Positions 6,491 to 13,765 of a DNA stretch of 18,123 bases are shown piece by piece. The DNA is from Bacillota bacterium. GTDB taxonomy: Bacteria; Bacillota; Clostridia; Oscillospirales; QAMX01. Below the pieces are notes generated by a model. It was not told the DNA's origin. It searched no databases and saw only the letters and a program-made list of their open reading frames with translations. Location of the stretch: positions 1 through 18,123 of the forward strand of contig JAKPBM010000345.1 in NCBI GenBank assembly GCA_029778935.1. The letters are read 5' to 3'. The translations under genes and the position numbers were made by a program. Within the stretch, counting starts at the first letter, position 1; every line of letters begins with the position of its first letter.

Positions 6491-8982
6491 AACGCACCAC
6501 CCGCAATGAGGTTCTTGCCCACCCGGCGGGCCACCTTCTGCTGATTGCGGTAGATGACTTCGCCGTCCAAATACACGTTCCCGCCCGCCCGGATGGCTTC
6601 GAGGATTTCGCGCAGAAGGGCGATCATGGCCGGGTCCGTCCGCTCCTCCCGGAAGATTTCCCGCAGCAGTCCTTCCGGCGTTTCGATGTTGTAGCCCCGT
6701 TTCTGGTCGCCCAAAACGGCCAGAAACTCACGGTTCGGCGGAATGACCGCGCCGGCGGCCAGCCGGGGGATTTTGGGGATGTTAAAGCCGTAGGTGTTTC
6801 CGCCGATGCCGGGCACCCAGTCGGGAATGGTGATTTTAATCTTGTTGATCTGGTCGATCATCCAGTTGATGCCGTCGATGACCCAGTTTATCCCGGCCTT
6901 AATTGCGCTCCACAGTCCCTCGCCGATGACGCTGAACAGGTTTTTCCAGAAATCCAAGGTGAAAATAGGCGCGACATACTGGCGCCACCAGCTCTTGATT
7001 TTCTCCCAGACGTTCTTTATCCAATTGAGGATAGCATCCCAGTTCAGCGCGGTGACTGTAACCAACCCCGCTGCGCCGGCTGCAATAAGCGCGACGCCCA
7101 AAGGTAGCGCAACGCCGGTACAGACAAGAATGATGCCGAGTACCAGCAGTGCCAAGCTTGCAATTGCCACGATTTTGCCGACTGGGCCACGTATAGCATC
7201 AACAATCTTGTCCCAGTTTAGGGCAGTAACCGTTGCAAGCACAGCCGCCCCAGATATGATTAAGGCTATACCTAACGGAATTGCCGCGCCGCTGCATACA
7301 AGAATAAGGCCGAGTACCAGCAGTGCCAAGCTTGCAATTGCCATGATTTCGCCGACTGGGCCGCGTATAGCTTCGACGATCGCTTCCCAATTCAAGGCAA
7401 CAACAGTGGCGAGCGATGCCGCACCGGCCAAAATTAATGCGATGCCAAGAGAAACCGAAACGCCGCTAAGTGCAAGTATCAAACCAATTGCCAATAAGGC
7501 CAGGCCAACGATTCCCATAATCTCACCAATCGGGCCTTGAATAAGTCCAACAACCTTCTCCCAATCTGTTGCTACCACAGATGCAATCATCGCGGCCCCA
7601 ACAGCCATAAGCGCGATGCCCAACGGTATTGCAACGCCGCTAAATGCGAGCACCATACCAATCACCAGCGCATAGTAGCCTGCCTCGGCAAAAACATCTC
7701 CGAGTGGGCCTTTGAGAAGTGCTGAAATCGTCTCCCAGTTAGCGGCCACAACACTTGCCAGTCCTGCGGCACCAATTATCATGAGTCCGATGCCAAGCCC
7801 GATTGCGACACCGGAAAACGCCAATACCATACCTACCACTAGTAGGAAGGCACTTGTTAAGGAAAATATCGATCCAATTTGCCCTTGGAGTGTATTGGCA
7901 ATCAAATCCCAGTTCTCGTTAATTGAATAGGCCAACCCCGCAGCACCAAGCGCAATCAATCCGAGGCCAAGCGGGATATTTGAACCTGTAAATACAAGAA
8001 TAACACCAAGCGCCAGAAGCGCCGCACTTACGTATGTTGTTATATCGTCCAACCTTTTCTTGTATTCCTCCGCATCGAACTGATCCATAGCGCCGAAGTC
8101 CGGTTCTATGGTGGTCATATCTGTGGAGGTATCCTCGCTTAATACATTCAGCTCGTCGAAAGCCGCCAGCTGTGCACCCGCTTTTTCCGCGGCATCCCCC
8201 GTTTTTTCAAACGCTTTGGTCTGTTCATAAAGCGCCTCGGCTGCTTTTCTGGACTGTGAATAGGTTGTGCCAAACAAAAATGAAACAACCCTTGCAAGCT
8301 GCGTCACAAAACCAGACAAGGCGTTGACAAATTGTATAAACGTAGGTACAATCACGTTGACAAGGGGTTGCGCCAGCGTCAAAAGCGACGCTTTTAGCTG
8401 CGCGATGCTCTTACGGGCTTGTTCGTTGCTTTTGATTACCTTGCCCATCCAGTCGAAAATCGACCGTAGCGCACGGCCAAGCGTGTAGAACACCGCGACA
8501 CGGAAAAGCATGTTTTTCAGCCGATTGGTATACTTTGTCATATAGGCATTAGCCTTATTGATGGCCTTTCCCATAGCCAATGTAAATCCCTTTGACTGTG
8601 CCAGTCTCTGGGAAATGACGCCGGCCTTTTCCTTGTTCCGCTCCAACTCATAGGTGGCATTTTGGATGGCCATGTCATACCGCTCGACGCGGGCTTGTAC
8701 GGCATCCCACTGCCTTTGCAGCTGGTTTACTTCCGCCTGTTGCGCTTTAATTTGAGACCGGAAAAAGAACTCCTTACCGCTTTCCATATAGGCAAGTCGC
8801 GCTTTGGCCTCGTCTAGTCTGGCGGCAAGTACGGCCGATTCTTGGGCCAGCGCAGCACGTTCGGCTTGTTTCTGCCGGATTCGATCCTCGATTGATTCGA
8901 TTTTCTTCGCCACGCTGTTTAGCTGTCTTTCCAGCTGTTTATTATCAAGTGCGGTCTTAAAGGTAATGGTGCCGTCGCTCAT
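6487..8982 (-). CDS. Tail tape measure protein with tandem 58-residue hydrophobic repeats
   Basis: This 831-aa protein sets tail length and is ejected ahead of the DNA. Residues about 8-130 form a long coiled coil rich in Q, E, K, R and A. A basic segment follows (about 150-170), then a hydrophobic stretch (about 205-245). Residues about 323-655 contain six head-to-tail copies of a 58-residue unit, each with a glycine-rich hydrophobic core (L..G.....G..IPLGIAL...GAA), an invariant [ND]W and a GP[ILV]G turn. A Trp-rich amphipathic part (about 655-720) and a C-terminal region typical of these proteins (LAAGAVIPPNREFLAVLGDQ) complete it. The start has GAGGTGA at 5-6 nt. There is no peptidase domain. 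The next gene downstream overlaps by ATGA; upstream, it is separated from the chaperone genes by the opposite-strand lipoprotein. Confidence 0.9.
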   Translation of the reverse strand: MSDGTITFKTALDNKQLERQLNSVAKKIESIEDRIRQKQAERAALAQESAVLAARLDEAKARLAYMESGKEFFFRSQIKAQQAEVNQLQRQWDAVQARVERYDMAIQNATYELERNKEKAGVISQRLAQSKGFTLAMGKAINKANAYMTKYTNRLKNMLFRVAVFYTLGRALRSIFDWMGKVIKSNEQARKSIAQLKASLLTLAQPLVNVIVPTFIQFVNALSGFVTQLARVVSFLFGTTYSQSRKAAEALYEQTKAFEKTGDAAEKAGAQLAAFDELNVLSEDTSTDMTTIEPDFGAMDQFDAEEYKKRLDDITTYVSAALLALGVILVFTGSNIPLGLGLIALGAAGLAYSINENWDLIANTLQGQIGSIFSLTSAFLLVVGMVLAFSGVAIGLGIGLMIIGAAGLASVVAANWETISALLKGPLGDVFAEAGYYALVIGMVLAFSGVAIPLGIALMAVGAAMIASVVATDWEKVVGLIQGPIGEIMGIVGLALLAIGLILALSGVSVSLGIALILAGAASLATVVALNWEAIVEAIRGPVGEIMAIASLALLVLGLILVCSGAAIPLGIALIISGAAVLATVTALNWDKIVDAIRGPVGKIVAIASLALLVLGIILVCTGVALPLGVALIAAGAAGLVTVTALNWDAILNWIKNVWEKIKSWWRQYVAPIFTLDFWKNLFSVIGEGLWSAIKAGINWVIDGINWMIDQINKIKITIPDWVPGIGGNTYGFNIPKIPRLAAGAVIPPNREFLAVLGDQKRGYNIETPEGLLREIFREERTDPAMIALLREILEAIRAGGNVYLDGEVIYRNQQKVARRVGKNLIAGGAL
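7020..8015 (-). repeat. Tandem 174-bp coding repeat inside the tape measure gene
   Basis: Six units of about 58 codons (174 bp) lie head to tail, the last one partial. The protein pattern is conserved in all units. At DNA level the two downstream units are closest: 7135-7169 and 7309-7343 are identical over 35 bp at exactly 174-bp spacing, and the next 30 bp differ at only a few sites. The older units have diverged mostly at the DNA level. Confidence 0.9.
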
Positions 8983-9028
8983 GGTATCACCTCAATCGGT
9001 GTTGATTTCGTGATTAGGAGGAAAGAGT

Positions 9029-9553
9029 ATGAAAAGAGTTTTAATTCTGGTTGCCGTTATCCTTTTACTAGCCGGCTGTGACATGAGTCACACAAATTCA
9101 TTAGAAACATCAGACCAATCCCAAAAAGAAACAACAACAGAAGTAACGACAACCATAAAAAAAGAGGTTGTTTTGGTTGATCAAGACGGTATAAAAATCA
9201 CATGCAGCGGAATGTCGCTGATTAACTACTTGCCGGAACAGCCGGAAGCAATAGCGCTGTATGTACACCTAACAATAGAAAACAACTCGGCTAACAATAT
9301 CACCGTATACCCAAAAGATTCTTCCGTAAACGGTGTCATGAAGCTAGCCGGCGCCGCCATGCCTTTTGCCGTCCTAAGCGGGAAAAAACTGGTTAGTTCC
9401 TTCTTTTTTGGAAATCTGGAAGGCACGGGCATTACCTCCGTTGACCAACTAGATCAGGTCAAAGAGGTCGAATTCCGCCTATGGGTCGTAAACACAGATA
9501 CACACAAAGACTTATTTGAAACGGAGTTGCTGAAAGTTGCTCCGCAAACCTAA
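9029..9553 (+). CDS. Moron-type lipoprotein with an Ig-like (DUF4352/DUF5067-like) domain
   Basis: This 174-aa protein has a lipoprotein signal: K2 R3, a hydrophobic stretch and the lipobox LLAGC with Cys17 as the lipidation site. A Ser/Thr/Lys-rich linker follows (about residues 18-46), then a beta-rich domain with IENNSANNITVYPKDSSVNG and LSGKKLVSSFFFG. This pattern is known from secreted Bacillota lipoproteins with an Ig-like fold. It is the only plus-strand gene inside the late region, lying between the tail chaperone and tape measure genes. It has its own AGGAGG ribosome site and terminator, and its AT content is visibly higher than its neighbours'. These are the marks of a moron expressed in the lysogen. 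A role in superinfection exclusion or surface modification is inferred; it might also be a host-derived gene with a metabolic or stress role. No clear promoter was found in the 46-bp gap, so it probably lies inside the start of the tape measure gene. Confidence 0.85.
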   Translation: MKRVLILVAVILLLAGCDMSHTNSLETSDQSQKETTTEVTTTIKKEVVLVDQDGIKITCSGMSLINYLPEQPEAIALYVHLTIENNSANNITVYPKDSSVNGVMKLAGAAMPFAVLSGKKLVSSFFFGNLEGTGITSVDQLDQVKEVEFRLWVVNTDTHKDLFETELLKVAPQT

Positions 9554-9577
9554 GCCGCCCGATTGGGCGGCTTTTTT
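9553..9577 (+). terminator. Terminator of the lipoprotein gene
   Basis: A perfect 8-bp stem (9553-9560 with 9565-9572) has a GATT loop and is followed by six T (9572-9577). It starts at the lipoprotein stop codon. Its T run reaches into the stop codon of the opposite-strand Gp15 gene, so the two genes converge with almost no space. Confidence 0.9.
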
Positions 9578-10121
9578 ATGCTCCCCATGCTTTTAGTGTC
9601 TCTTTTTCCGCGTCGGTGTAGATCGGCTTCAGGTCGACGATGTCCCGGTTTTTCCGGTACCACTCCCTTTCGGCCTTGTCCAGCGGCTTGCCTTTGGCCA
9701 GTTTCTCCCGTATCCGCACAATTTGGGCGAACATGCAGTCGCCAATTTCATAGTAGGCCGAAACGAACGTCCACCAGTGCAGGTAATCCAGCGAACGGAT
9801 CTCCGTGCCCAGAATGCGGTTTACCGGCGAAACTATAAAGCGGAAGTCCTTTTCCCAGTCTACAAGCCTGGGGCCGCTTTTCCCGTGGTTTTCTTCTCCG
9901 CAGGATATAAACCAAAAACACTTCCGAATGGCTTCCTCGTAATGTTCCCGCGGCATTTCGTCAAATGCCGGGTAGAAGATTTGCAGCGTCACCAAAGCGC
10001 GTTCCTGGTCGCTTAATTCTGGGTCGGAAAGGGCGGTGCATATGTCCAGCACCGCCCTGTAGTCCGACCGGATTTCATACTCTACGTCGCAAACGGTGAC
10101 GCTTGTCGGCAGCTCATACAT
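9576..10121 (-). CDS. Gp15-type tail assembly protein (second chaperone)
   Basis: This 181-aa protein starts MYELPTSVTVCDVEYEIRSDYRAVLDIC, a typical opening of the bacteriophage Gp15 family found just before the tape measure in A118-like phages. It occupies the place of the second tail assembly chaperone, which coats the tape measure while the tube polymerises. The reading frame stays open for 42 further codons upstream. I chose the ATG at 10121 because the extension is unusually Arg-rich, reads within the upstream gene in another frame, and AGGTGA lies just before this ATG. It starts 5 bp after the upstream stop. Two short Trp-rich helices lie near residues 103-125. Confidence 0.8.
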   Translation of the reverse strand: MYELPTSVTVCDVEYEIRSDYRAVLDICTALSDPELSDQERALVTLQIFYPAFDEMPREHYEEAIRKCFWFISCGEENHGKSGPRLVDWEKDFRFIVSPVNRILGTEIRSLDYLHWWTFVSAYYEIGDCMFAQIVRIREKLAKGKPLDKAEREWYRKNRDIVDLKPIYTDAEKETLKAWGA

Positions 10122-10126
10122 AAGCG

Positions 10127-10552
10127 TCACCTGTTGTACTTGCCATATTTTGTCATGTATTTCTCGACACGCGGGTTCGTGCGCTTCTGTTCGTCGGCGA
10201 ATTTGGTATCGATTTCGTCCATCACGGCCAGCAGGAAGTTGCACCAAACGGGCAGTCCGTCAGCCATTGCGTAGACGTTCATGTCGCCAAACAAATCCTT
10301 GCTTATGGGGCCAAACACGCCGTCAATGATTTCCCGCATTTCGGAATCACGCTTGCGTGCGAATTCGAAAATCTCACGCCTGTCTTTCATGTTCTCGACT
10401 TCGGCCCTTAGCTCTTCCTGCTTTTTATCAAGGGTGTTAAAAGCGTTGAAGAGCTTTTCTACAAAGGCGCTGTCGGTAGGATTAAATGCAATTGTGCACT
10501 TACCGTTCACCCTATACTCGACAACACCACTATCAAAATTTAGTTCTTTCAT
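10127..10552 (-). CDS. Tail assembly chaperone (first, G-like)
   Basis: This 141-aa protein begins MKELNFDSGVVEYRVNGKCT, followed by FNPTDSAFVEKLFNAFNTLDKKQEEL. That opening is typical of the small chaperone encoded between the tail tube and Gp15 in Bacillota siphoviruses. The body is helical and charged, with a central coiled-coil-like part (residues about 35-65). It should keep the tape measure and tube subunits soluble before assembly. AAGGTGA precedes the ATG. Whether it also forms a frameshift fusion with the downstream frame is doubtful: no standard slippery heptamer was seen in the overlap. Confidence 0.7.
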   Translation of the reverse strand: MKELNFDSGVVEYRVNGKCTIAFNPTDSAFVEKLFNAFNTLDKKQEELRAEVENMKDRREIFEFARKRDSEMREIIDGVFGPISKDLFGDMNVYAMADGLPVWCNFLLAVMDEIDTKFADEQKRTNPRVEKYMTKYGKYNR

Positions 10553-10569
10553 GCTGAATCACCTTCTGT

Positions 10570-11103
10570 CTATTCTCCAGAATTTTCTGTGTCAGGCGTG
10601 AAGGTAACAACACCGTTCGAGACAGAAGCCGTGCCGGTTATCCGATCGCCGCCGAAAGTGACCTCGATAGGCATGCCAACATTGTTGGAGCCGCCTAGGC
10701 TCGTTGGCTTGATGGCGCAGCTGCTGTACCGCTCGGCGAACACGCCCGTGTCCTTGGCGCCTGCGTACGCGTGGACGACCAGCATGTCCATGTTGCAAAG
10801 CGCCGCCACGTTCTGCTCCCGGATGGCCAGGTTCCAGATTCGCATCTGCGCCTCGTCGCCGGCATCCAACTCGCAGGGCTCAAAGCTCTGGGTTATGGTT
10901 GGCTTGCGCATGGTTGTATAGGTCTTACCGAAAATGTCGGTTTTACTCTCTTCGCCCCAGTCATATTCGGCGGAGCTATCCTCTACGCGCTTGCCGACAG
11001 GGCGCCATACCGGAGATTCGGTTGTACCGGTGTTGAGATACAAAATCAGTAGTTCCCGGCTCACTACCGCTTCGGGAGCGGTGTTGAAGTTCATATCAGC
11101 CAC
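10570..11103 (-). CDS. Major tail tube protein
   Basis: This 177-aa protein is encoded right after the tail terminator and before the tail chaperones, the standard place of the tube protein. The sequence is beta-rich (LLILYLNTGT, SKTDIFGKTYTTMRKPTITQ, IEVTFGGDRITGTASV) and resembles the tube proteins of A118-like phages. The start is GTG at 11103 with AAGGAG nine bases before it. The in-frame ATG nine bases later is too far from that site. It overlaps the upstream gene by 13 bp. A Big-type decoration domain is absent. Confidence 0.8.
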   Translation of the reverse strand: MADMNFNTAPEAVVSRELLILYLNTGTTESPVWRPVGKRVEDSSAEYDWGEESKTDIFGKTYTTMRKPTITQSFEPCELDAGDEAQMRIWNLAIREQNVAALCNMDMLVVHAYAGAKDTGVFAERYSSCAIKPTSLGGSNNVGMPIEVTFGGDRITGTASVSNGVVTFTPDTENSGE

Positions 11104-11519
11104 GGCGATTCACTCCTTTTCGTGTACGTAAATTGTATTTGTACCTGGTAGATGCCTGTACCATCCTCTTCTAAACCGAAAAGAATAGCATTTGAGACGG
11201 CAATGCGTTCCGGCACATAGCCTTCTTGCAGTGTCGGTAAATTCCCCAGTCTATCCTGCTCTTCAAGCCACTCCGTCAAGCCTTCCAAAAACGCATGGTT
11301 GTCCTGCCGATCGATTTCGTCCGCGGCGGCAGCCTTGGCGTAAAATACGTAGTTGCTCTGATACTTTCGCGCGCCTGTGATGTCCGTCGATACCCTGCTG
11401 TTACCGGAGGGGGCCAAAGCGTAACTGTCAGGGTTTTCGCCAGGTCTATCGGTGTAGATCATCTCCATCGGGGAGTAGGTTTGCAAGAAGTCCTGCAACG
11501 CCTTGATGATGCTCATCAT
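11091..11519 (-). CDS. Tail terminator (minor capsid protein 3-type)
   Basis: This 142-aa protein (DFLQTYSPMEMIYTDRPG, then YQSNYVFYAKAAAADEIDRQD) fits the phage family often named 'minor capsid protein from bacteriophage', the fourth in the connector series. By order it is the tail terminator, which caps the finished tube and docks to the head. Two adjacent ATG codons (11519 and 11516) are possible starts after a GGGGGTGGG run; the first gives an ATGA overlap with the upstream stop. The family name reflects database usage and does not prove a place in the capsid. Confidence 0.75.
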   Translation of the reverse strand: MMSIIKALQDFLQTYSPMEMIYTDRPGENPDSYALAPSGNSRVSTDITGARKYQSNYVFYAKAAAADEIDRQDNHAFLEGLTEWLEEQDRLGNLPTLQEGYVPERIAVSNAILFGLEEDGTGIYQVQIQFTYTKRSESPWLI

Positions 11520-11989
11520 CCCACCCCCAGGAGTTTTTTCAAGCCTCGCAGGATGTCCTCTTTGTGGTCCGCCTTCATGCGCTCAAACCAAAACGCACCC
11601 CGCATGGGCGCGCCGTGGTATTGGTACTCACGATTGCTTACCACCTTGCGAACACCCTTTCTGGATCTCCATCCATCCTTTGTGAGGAAGCCTGCGGCGC
11701 CGGTTACGGGGTCAACCATCACCTTGCCGTAATACATGTTTCTGGCGTAAGGTGTGTTGTACGTAACGAAGCCGCTGCCGATTTCGGTGGCAGTTATACC
11801 AGAAGTGCGAAGCATACCCGTTTGGAACGGTATGTACGGCTCCGACAAACGCAATACCTCGCTGTCCACATACCGCTGGGCTTCCTCCAGCCGCCCGTTC
11901 AGTTTCTGTACAAAACGAGGGTCCCACTCAAACTCGCCTACAAGCGTCGTGCCGGCTTTAAAGCTGGTCCCTTTCGGTTGCTTTATCAC
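11516..11989 (-). CDS. Tail completion / neck protein (minor capsid protein 2-type, HK97 gp10-like)
   Basis: This 157-aa protein contains YVDSEVLRLSEPYIPFQTGMLRTSG and YNTPYARNMYYG (about residues 40-90). The 'P.qTG.Lr.Sg' and 'tpYA...yyG' motifs are the signature of gp10-like neck proteins. It also has GAPMRGAFWFERMK near the C-terminus, another common feature. It would act at the head-tail joint. The start is GTG at 11989, giving a GTGA overlap with the previous gene, with GGAGG ten bases upstream. Confidence 0.8.
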   Translation of the reverse strand: MIKQPKGTSFKAGTTLVGEFEWDPRFVQKLNGRLEEAQRYVDSEVLRLSEPYIPFQTGMLRTSGITATEIGSGFVTYNTPYARNMYYGKVMVDPVTGAAGFLTKDGWRSRKGVRKVVSNREYQYHGAPMRGAFWFERMKADHKEDILRGLKKLLGVG

Positions 11990-12390
11990 TTTGCCGACAC
12001 CTCCCAGTGCGCCATATCGCCACCGAAATCCTTCGTGTCTACGCTTGTTATCGTGAGCACGTCGTCCAGCCCCTGCAGCTCTTTAGAGGAGCGTTCAATG
12101 TCCTTTGTAATAACGCCCTTTACAACGATGTCGCCGCTTTGGAGCGTCCAGAAGCCGGACTTGTCCGCAAGCCCAGCCCATTCTTTCGGCGGGCTATACG
12201 CCGCGCGGGAAGCCTTTGCCAGCATTGGGATAATCAGCTGCAGGCTATCGACAGAGGTAACGCCCGTTTTGCGTGCGATGGCACCTTTTATAGAGTGCCA
12301 GAACACCCCTTTCAAGACCGTCCGCTGCCATTTCTCCGTGCCGTTTTCCGTGTACTTGTTGTACACCGTCACCGTATGCGCAAACATCAT
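11986..12390 (-). CDS. Head-tail stopper (minor capsid protein 1-type / DUF6751-like)
   Basis: This 134-aa protein opens MMFAHTVTVYNKYTENGTEKWQRTVLKGV, a pattern of the small connector proteins listed as minor capsid protein 1 or DUF6751. The beta-rich part TSVDSLQLIIPM and SGFWTLQSGDIVVKG fits a head-closure (stopper) fold. The ATG at 12390 forms an ATGA overlap with the upstream stop, so I prefer it to the in-frame GTG at 12396. It should close the portal channel after packaging and receive the tail. Confidence 0.7.
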   Translation of the reverse strand: MMFAHTVTVYNKYTENGTEKWQRTVLKGVFWHSIKGAIARKTGVTSVDSLQLIIPMLAKASRAAYSPPKEWAGLADKSGFWTLQSGDIVVKGVITKDIERSSKELQGLDDVLTITSVDTKDFGGDMAHWEVSAK

Positions 12391-12719
12391 GCCCACACCA
12401 CCGGAGACAGGTTCGGGAGATAGATTCGTGCCGCCTCAATCAGTCGTTGCTCGTCGGACTTGGGCTTCTTGGAATACGTCCGGCTCCAGCCGCCCACCGA
12501 CTGGCTAGCCAAATCTCCGCCCTGCTCGTTCACCTGCCACGCCTCGGCTACGGCGCAGCAAGCCATCTTGACCGATTCGGATTCTAGGTTAATGTTATTC
12601 CCCAGCATTCTACGGAGCCACATGCTGGCCCGGAGGGAGAGCCGCGGAAAATCTCCCTCCGGGATAGCGTTGCCGAGGTATGTATCTCTGTAGTATTCGT
12701 AATCGACGTAAGCCTGCAT
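12387..12719 (-). CDS. Head-tail adaptor (gp6/gp15-like connector)
   Basis: This 110-aa protein is largely helical (YVDYEYYRDTYLG, FPRLSLRASMWLRRML, VKMACCAVAEAW) and ends SDEQRLIEAARIYLP. Such short all-helical proteins, encoded just after the major capsid protein, form the adaptor ring bound to the portal. The frame is open from GTG at 12728. The ATG at 12719 is better placed, eight bases after AAGGGG, and follows the stop of the preceding 47-aa gene by 5 bp. Confidence 0.75.
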   Translation of the reverse strand: MQAYVDYEYYRDTYLGNAIPEGDFPRLSLRASMWLRRMLGNNINLESESVKMACCAVAEAWQVNEQGGDLASQSVGGWSRTYSKKPKSDEQRLIEAARIYLPNLSPVVWA

Positions 12720-12724
12720 AAGGC

Positions 12725-12868
12725 TCACCCCTTTTGGTGCTTATCCCCCGTCTTGCCGGCTTTCGCGTCCTCGGGCTTCTCCGGCACCAGCTGATAGCCC
12801 TTGGCCAGATATTCATGCAGCCGGTACGGGTCGATTTCGCGGTAGATGCCGCATTTGACAACCTTCAC
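12725..12868 (-). CDS. Small (47-aa) phage head-region protein
   Basis: This short gene reads MKVVKCGIYREIDPYRLHEY, continues AKGYQLVPEKP and ends in a lysine-rich tail. It starts with GTG at 12868 after AAGGAAGGTGACGGGCG, and lies 15 bp after the major capsid stop. Many Bacillota phages carry a similar tiny protein with a '...YLAKGYQLV' segment between the capsid and adaptor genes; its role is unknown. Spacing, ribosome site and the filled gap support it being real. Confidence 0.65.
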   Translation of the reverse strand: MKVVKCGIYREIDPYRLHEYLAKGYQLVPEKPEDAKAGKTGDKHQKG

Positions 12869-12883
12869 CGCCCGTCACCTTCC

Positions 12884-13762
12884 TTACTTTGTGGCCGAAT
12901 GGACGTATACGCCGGCGACTTTGTTCTCGTAGACGAAGCAATCGTGGTAGAGCCTGAACTGGAACTTCCATGCGTCCTTGTCCTGGTTGGTGTCGGGGTC
13001 GAAAATCTTCGGCAGGGCGAACTTCTGAACCTGCAGCACGGCGGACGGATGAACAATCATGAAGTTGATGCTTTTCGCATCCTCCGCTTTGGTGTAGCCC
13101 CAGTTGCTGGTGCCATCATTGAGCGTAATGGCGGTGTAGAACCGGGACTTCGGCACATAGACGATTGGCATGTTGTTGTAGCCCGCCAAAACCGTATTGA
13201 CGGTGCTGTCGCTGCCCCACTGCCGCGCAAGTGCGCTGTTGATGATGGGCTTCAGGTCGCTGTTGATGAACAGCCGCCGTCCCTCCATCGGCACTTCGTC
13301 CTCGTCCATCTTTCTTACAGCTTCGTCGATGGCCGCGAGGATGGTGTCCTTGTCGAGGTCGGCGGGGTCGGCTTTGGAAACACCAGACGTGCCGGCGTAT
13401 CTGGCGAAGCGATATGCGTCAAGTTCCGGCACGACGTGCTCCCGCATGAAGTTGCCGACGACGGTGCCGAATACCATGCCGAGGGTTTCCTCGTTGTCCA
13501 TCCGGTCGACGGAGAACTCCTTGCCCCGCTCCTCGGTGAGCCTGAGGGTTTCCCAGGTGGCCGTCACGTCGCCTTTGGGGTAGCCGTTTTCCCGGCTGTA
13601 ATCGCCCATGCCAGTAGTGGAGACTTTGAGCACCTTCACTTCGTTGACGCCGGAGAAGTCCACCTGCGTGGCAGCGTCCAGACTTTGGGTCAGCGACGCC
13701 TGCTTATAAACGGCGTCGATAATAGGTAAAAACCTTTTGGCGTATTCAATGCTGTTTGCCAT
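12884..13762 (-). CDS. Major capsid protein (HK97-fold)
   Basis: This 292-aa protein follows the scaffold gene and has the content expected of a capsid subunit. An N-terminal helix (SIEYAKRFLPIIDAVYKQAS) is followed by a beta stretch with VKVLKVSTTGMGDYSRENG (E-loop region), RMDNEETLGMVFGTVVGNFM (spine helix region), EGRRLFINSDLKPIINS and a C-terminal part with HPSAVLQVQKFALPKIFDPD. This matches the coat proteins of A118-like and related siphoviruses. No N-terminal delta domain is present, since the scaffold is a separate gene. AAAGGAG precedes the ATG by 8-9 bases. Confidence 0.85.
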   Translation of the reverse strand: MANSIEYAKRFLPIIDAVYKQASLTQSLDAATQVDFSGVNEVKVLKVSTTGMGDYSRENGYPKGDVTATWETLRLTEERGKEFSVDRMDNEETLGMVFGTVVGNFMREHVVPELDAYRFARYAGTSGVSKADPADLDKDTILAAIDEAVRKMDEDEVPMEGRRLFINSDLKPIINSALARQWGSDSTVNTVLAGYNNMPIVYVPKSRFYTAITLNDGTSNWGYTKAEDAKSINFMIVHPSAVLQVQKFALPKIFDPDTNQDKDAWKFQFRLYHDCFVYENKVAGVYVHSATK

Positions 13763-13765
13763 TTC

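Noticed and set aside
7020..8015. CRISPR array suggested by regular repeats
   Set aside because: The repeats are 174 bp long, in frame, and encode a conserved protein unit with no spacers.
10122..10247. Possible -1 frameshift fusion of the two tail chaperones
   Set aside because: The second frame is open through the overlap, but no standard slippery heptamer was found, the extension is atypically Arg-rich, and the second gene has its own start and ribosome site.
11564..12508. 314-codon plus-strand frame opposite the connector genes
   Set aside because: It spans several well-supported minus-strand genes and its composition reads as a shadow; no start signal was found.
12734..13729. Long open frame on the plus strand opposite the capsid gene (331 codons)
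   Set aside because: It is a mirror of the high-GC capsid coding sequence, has no ribosome site, and its translation shows no family features.
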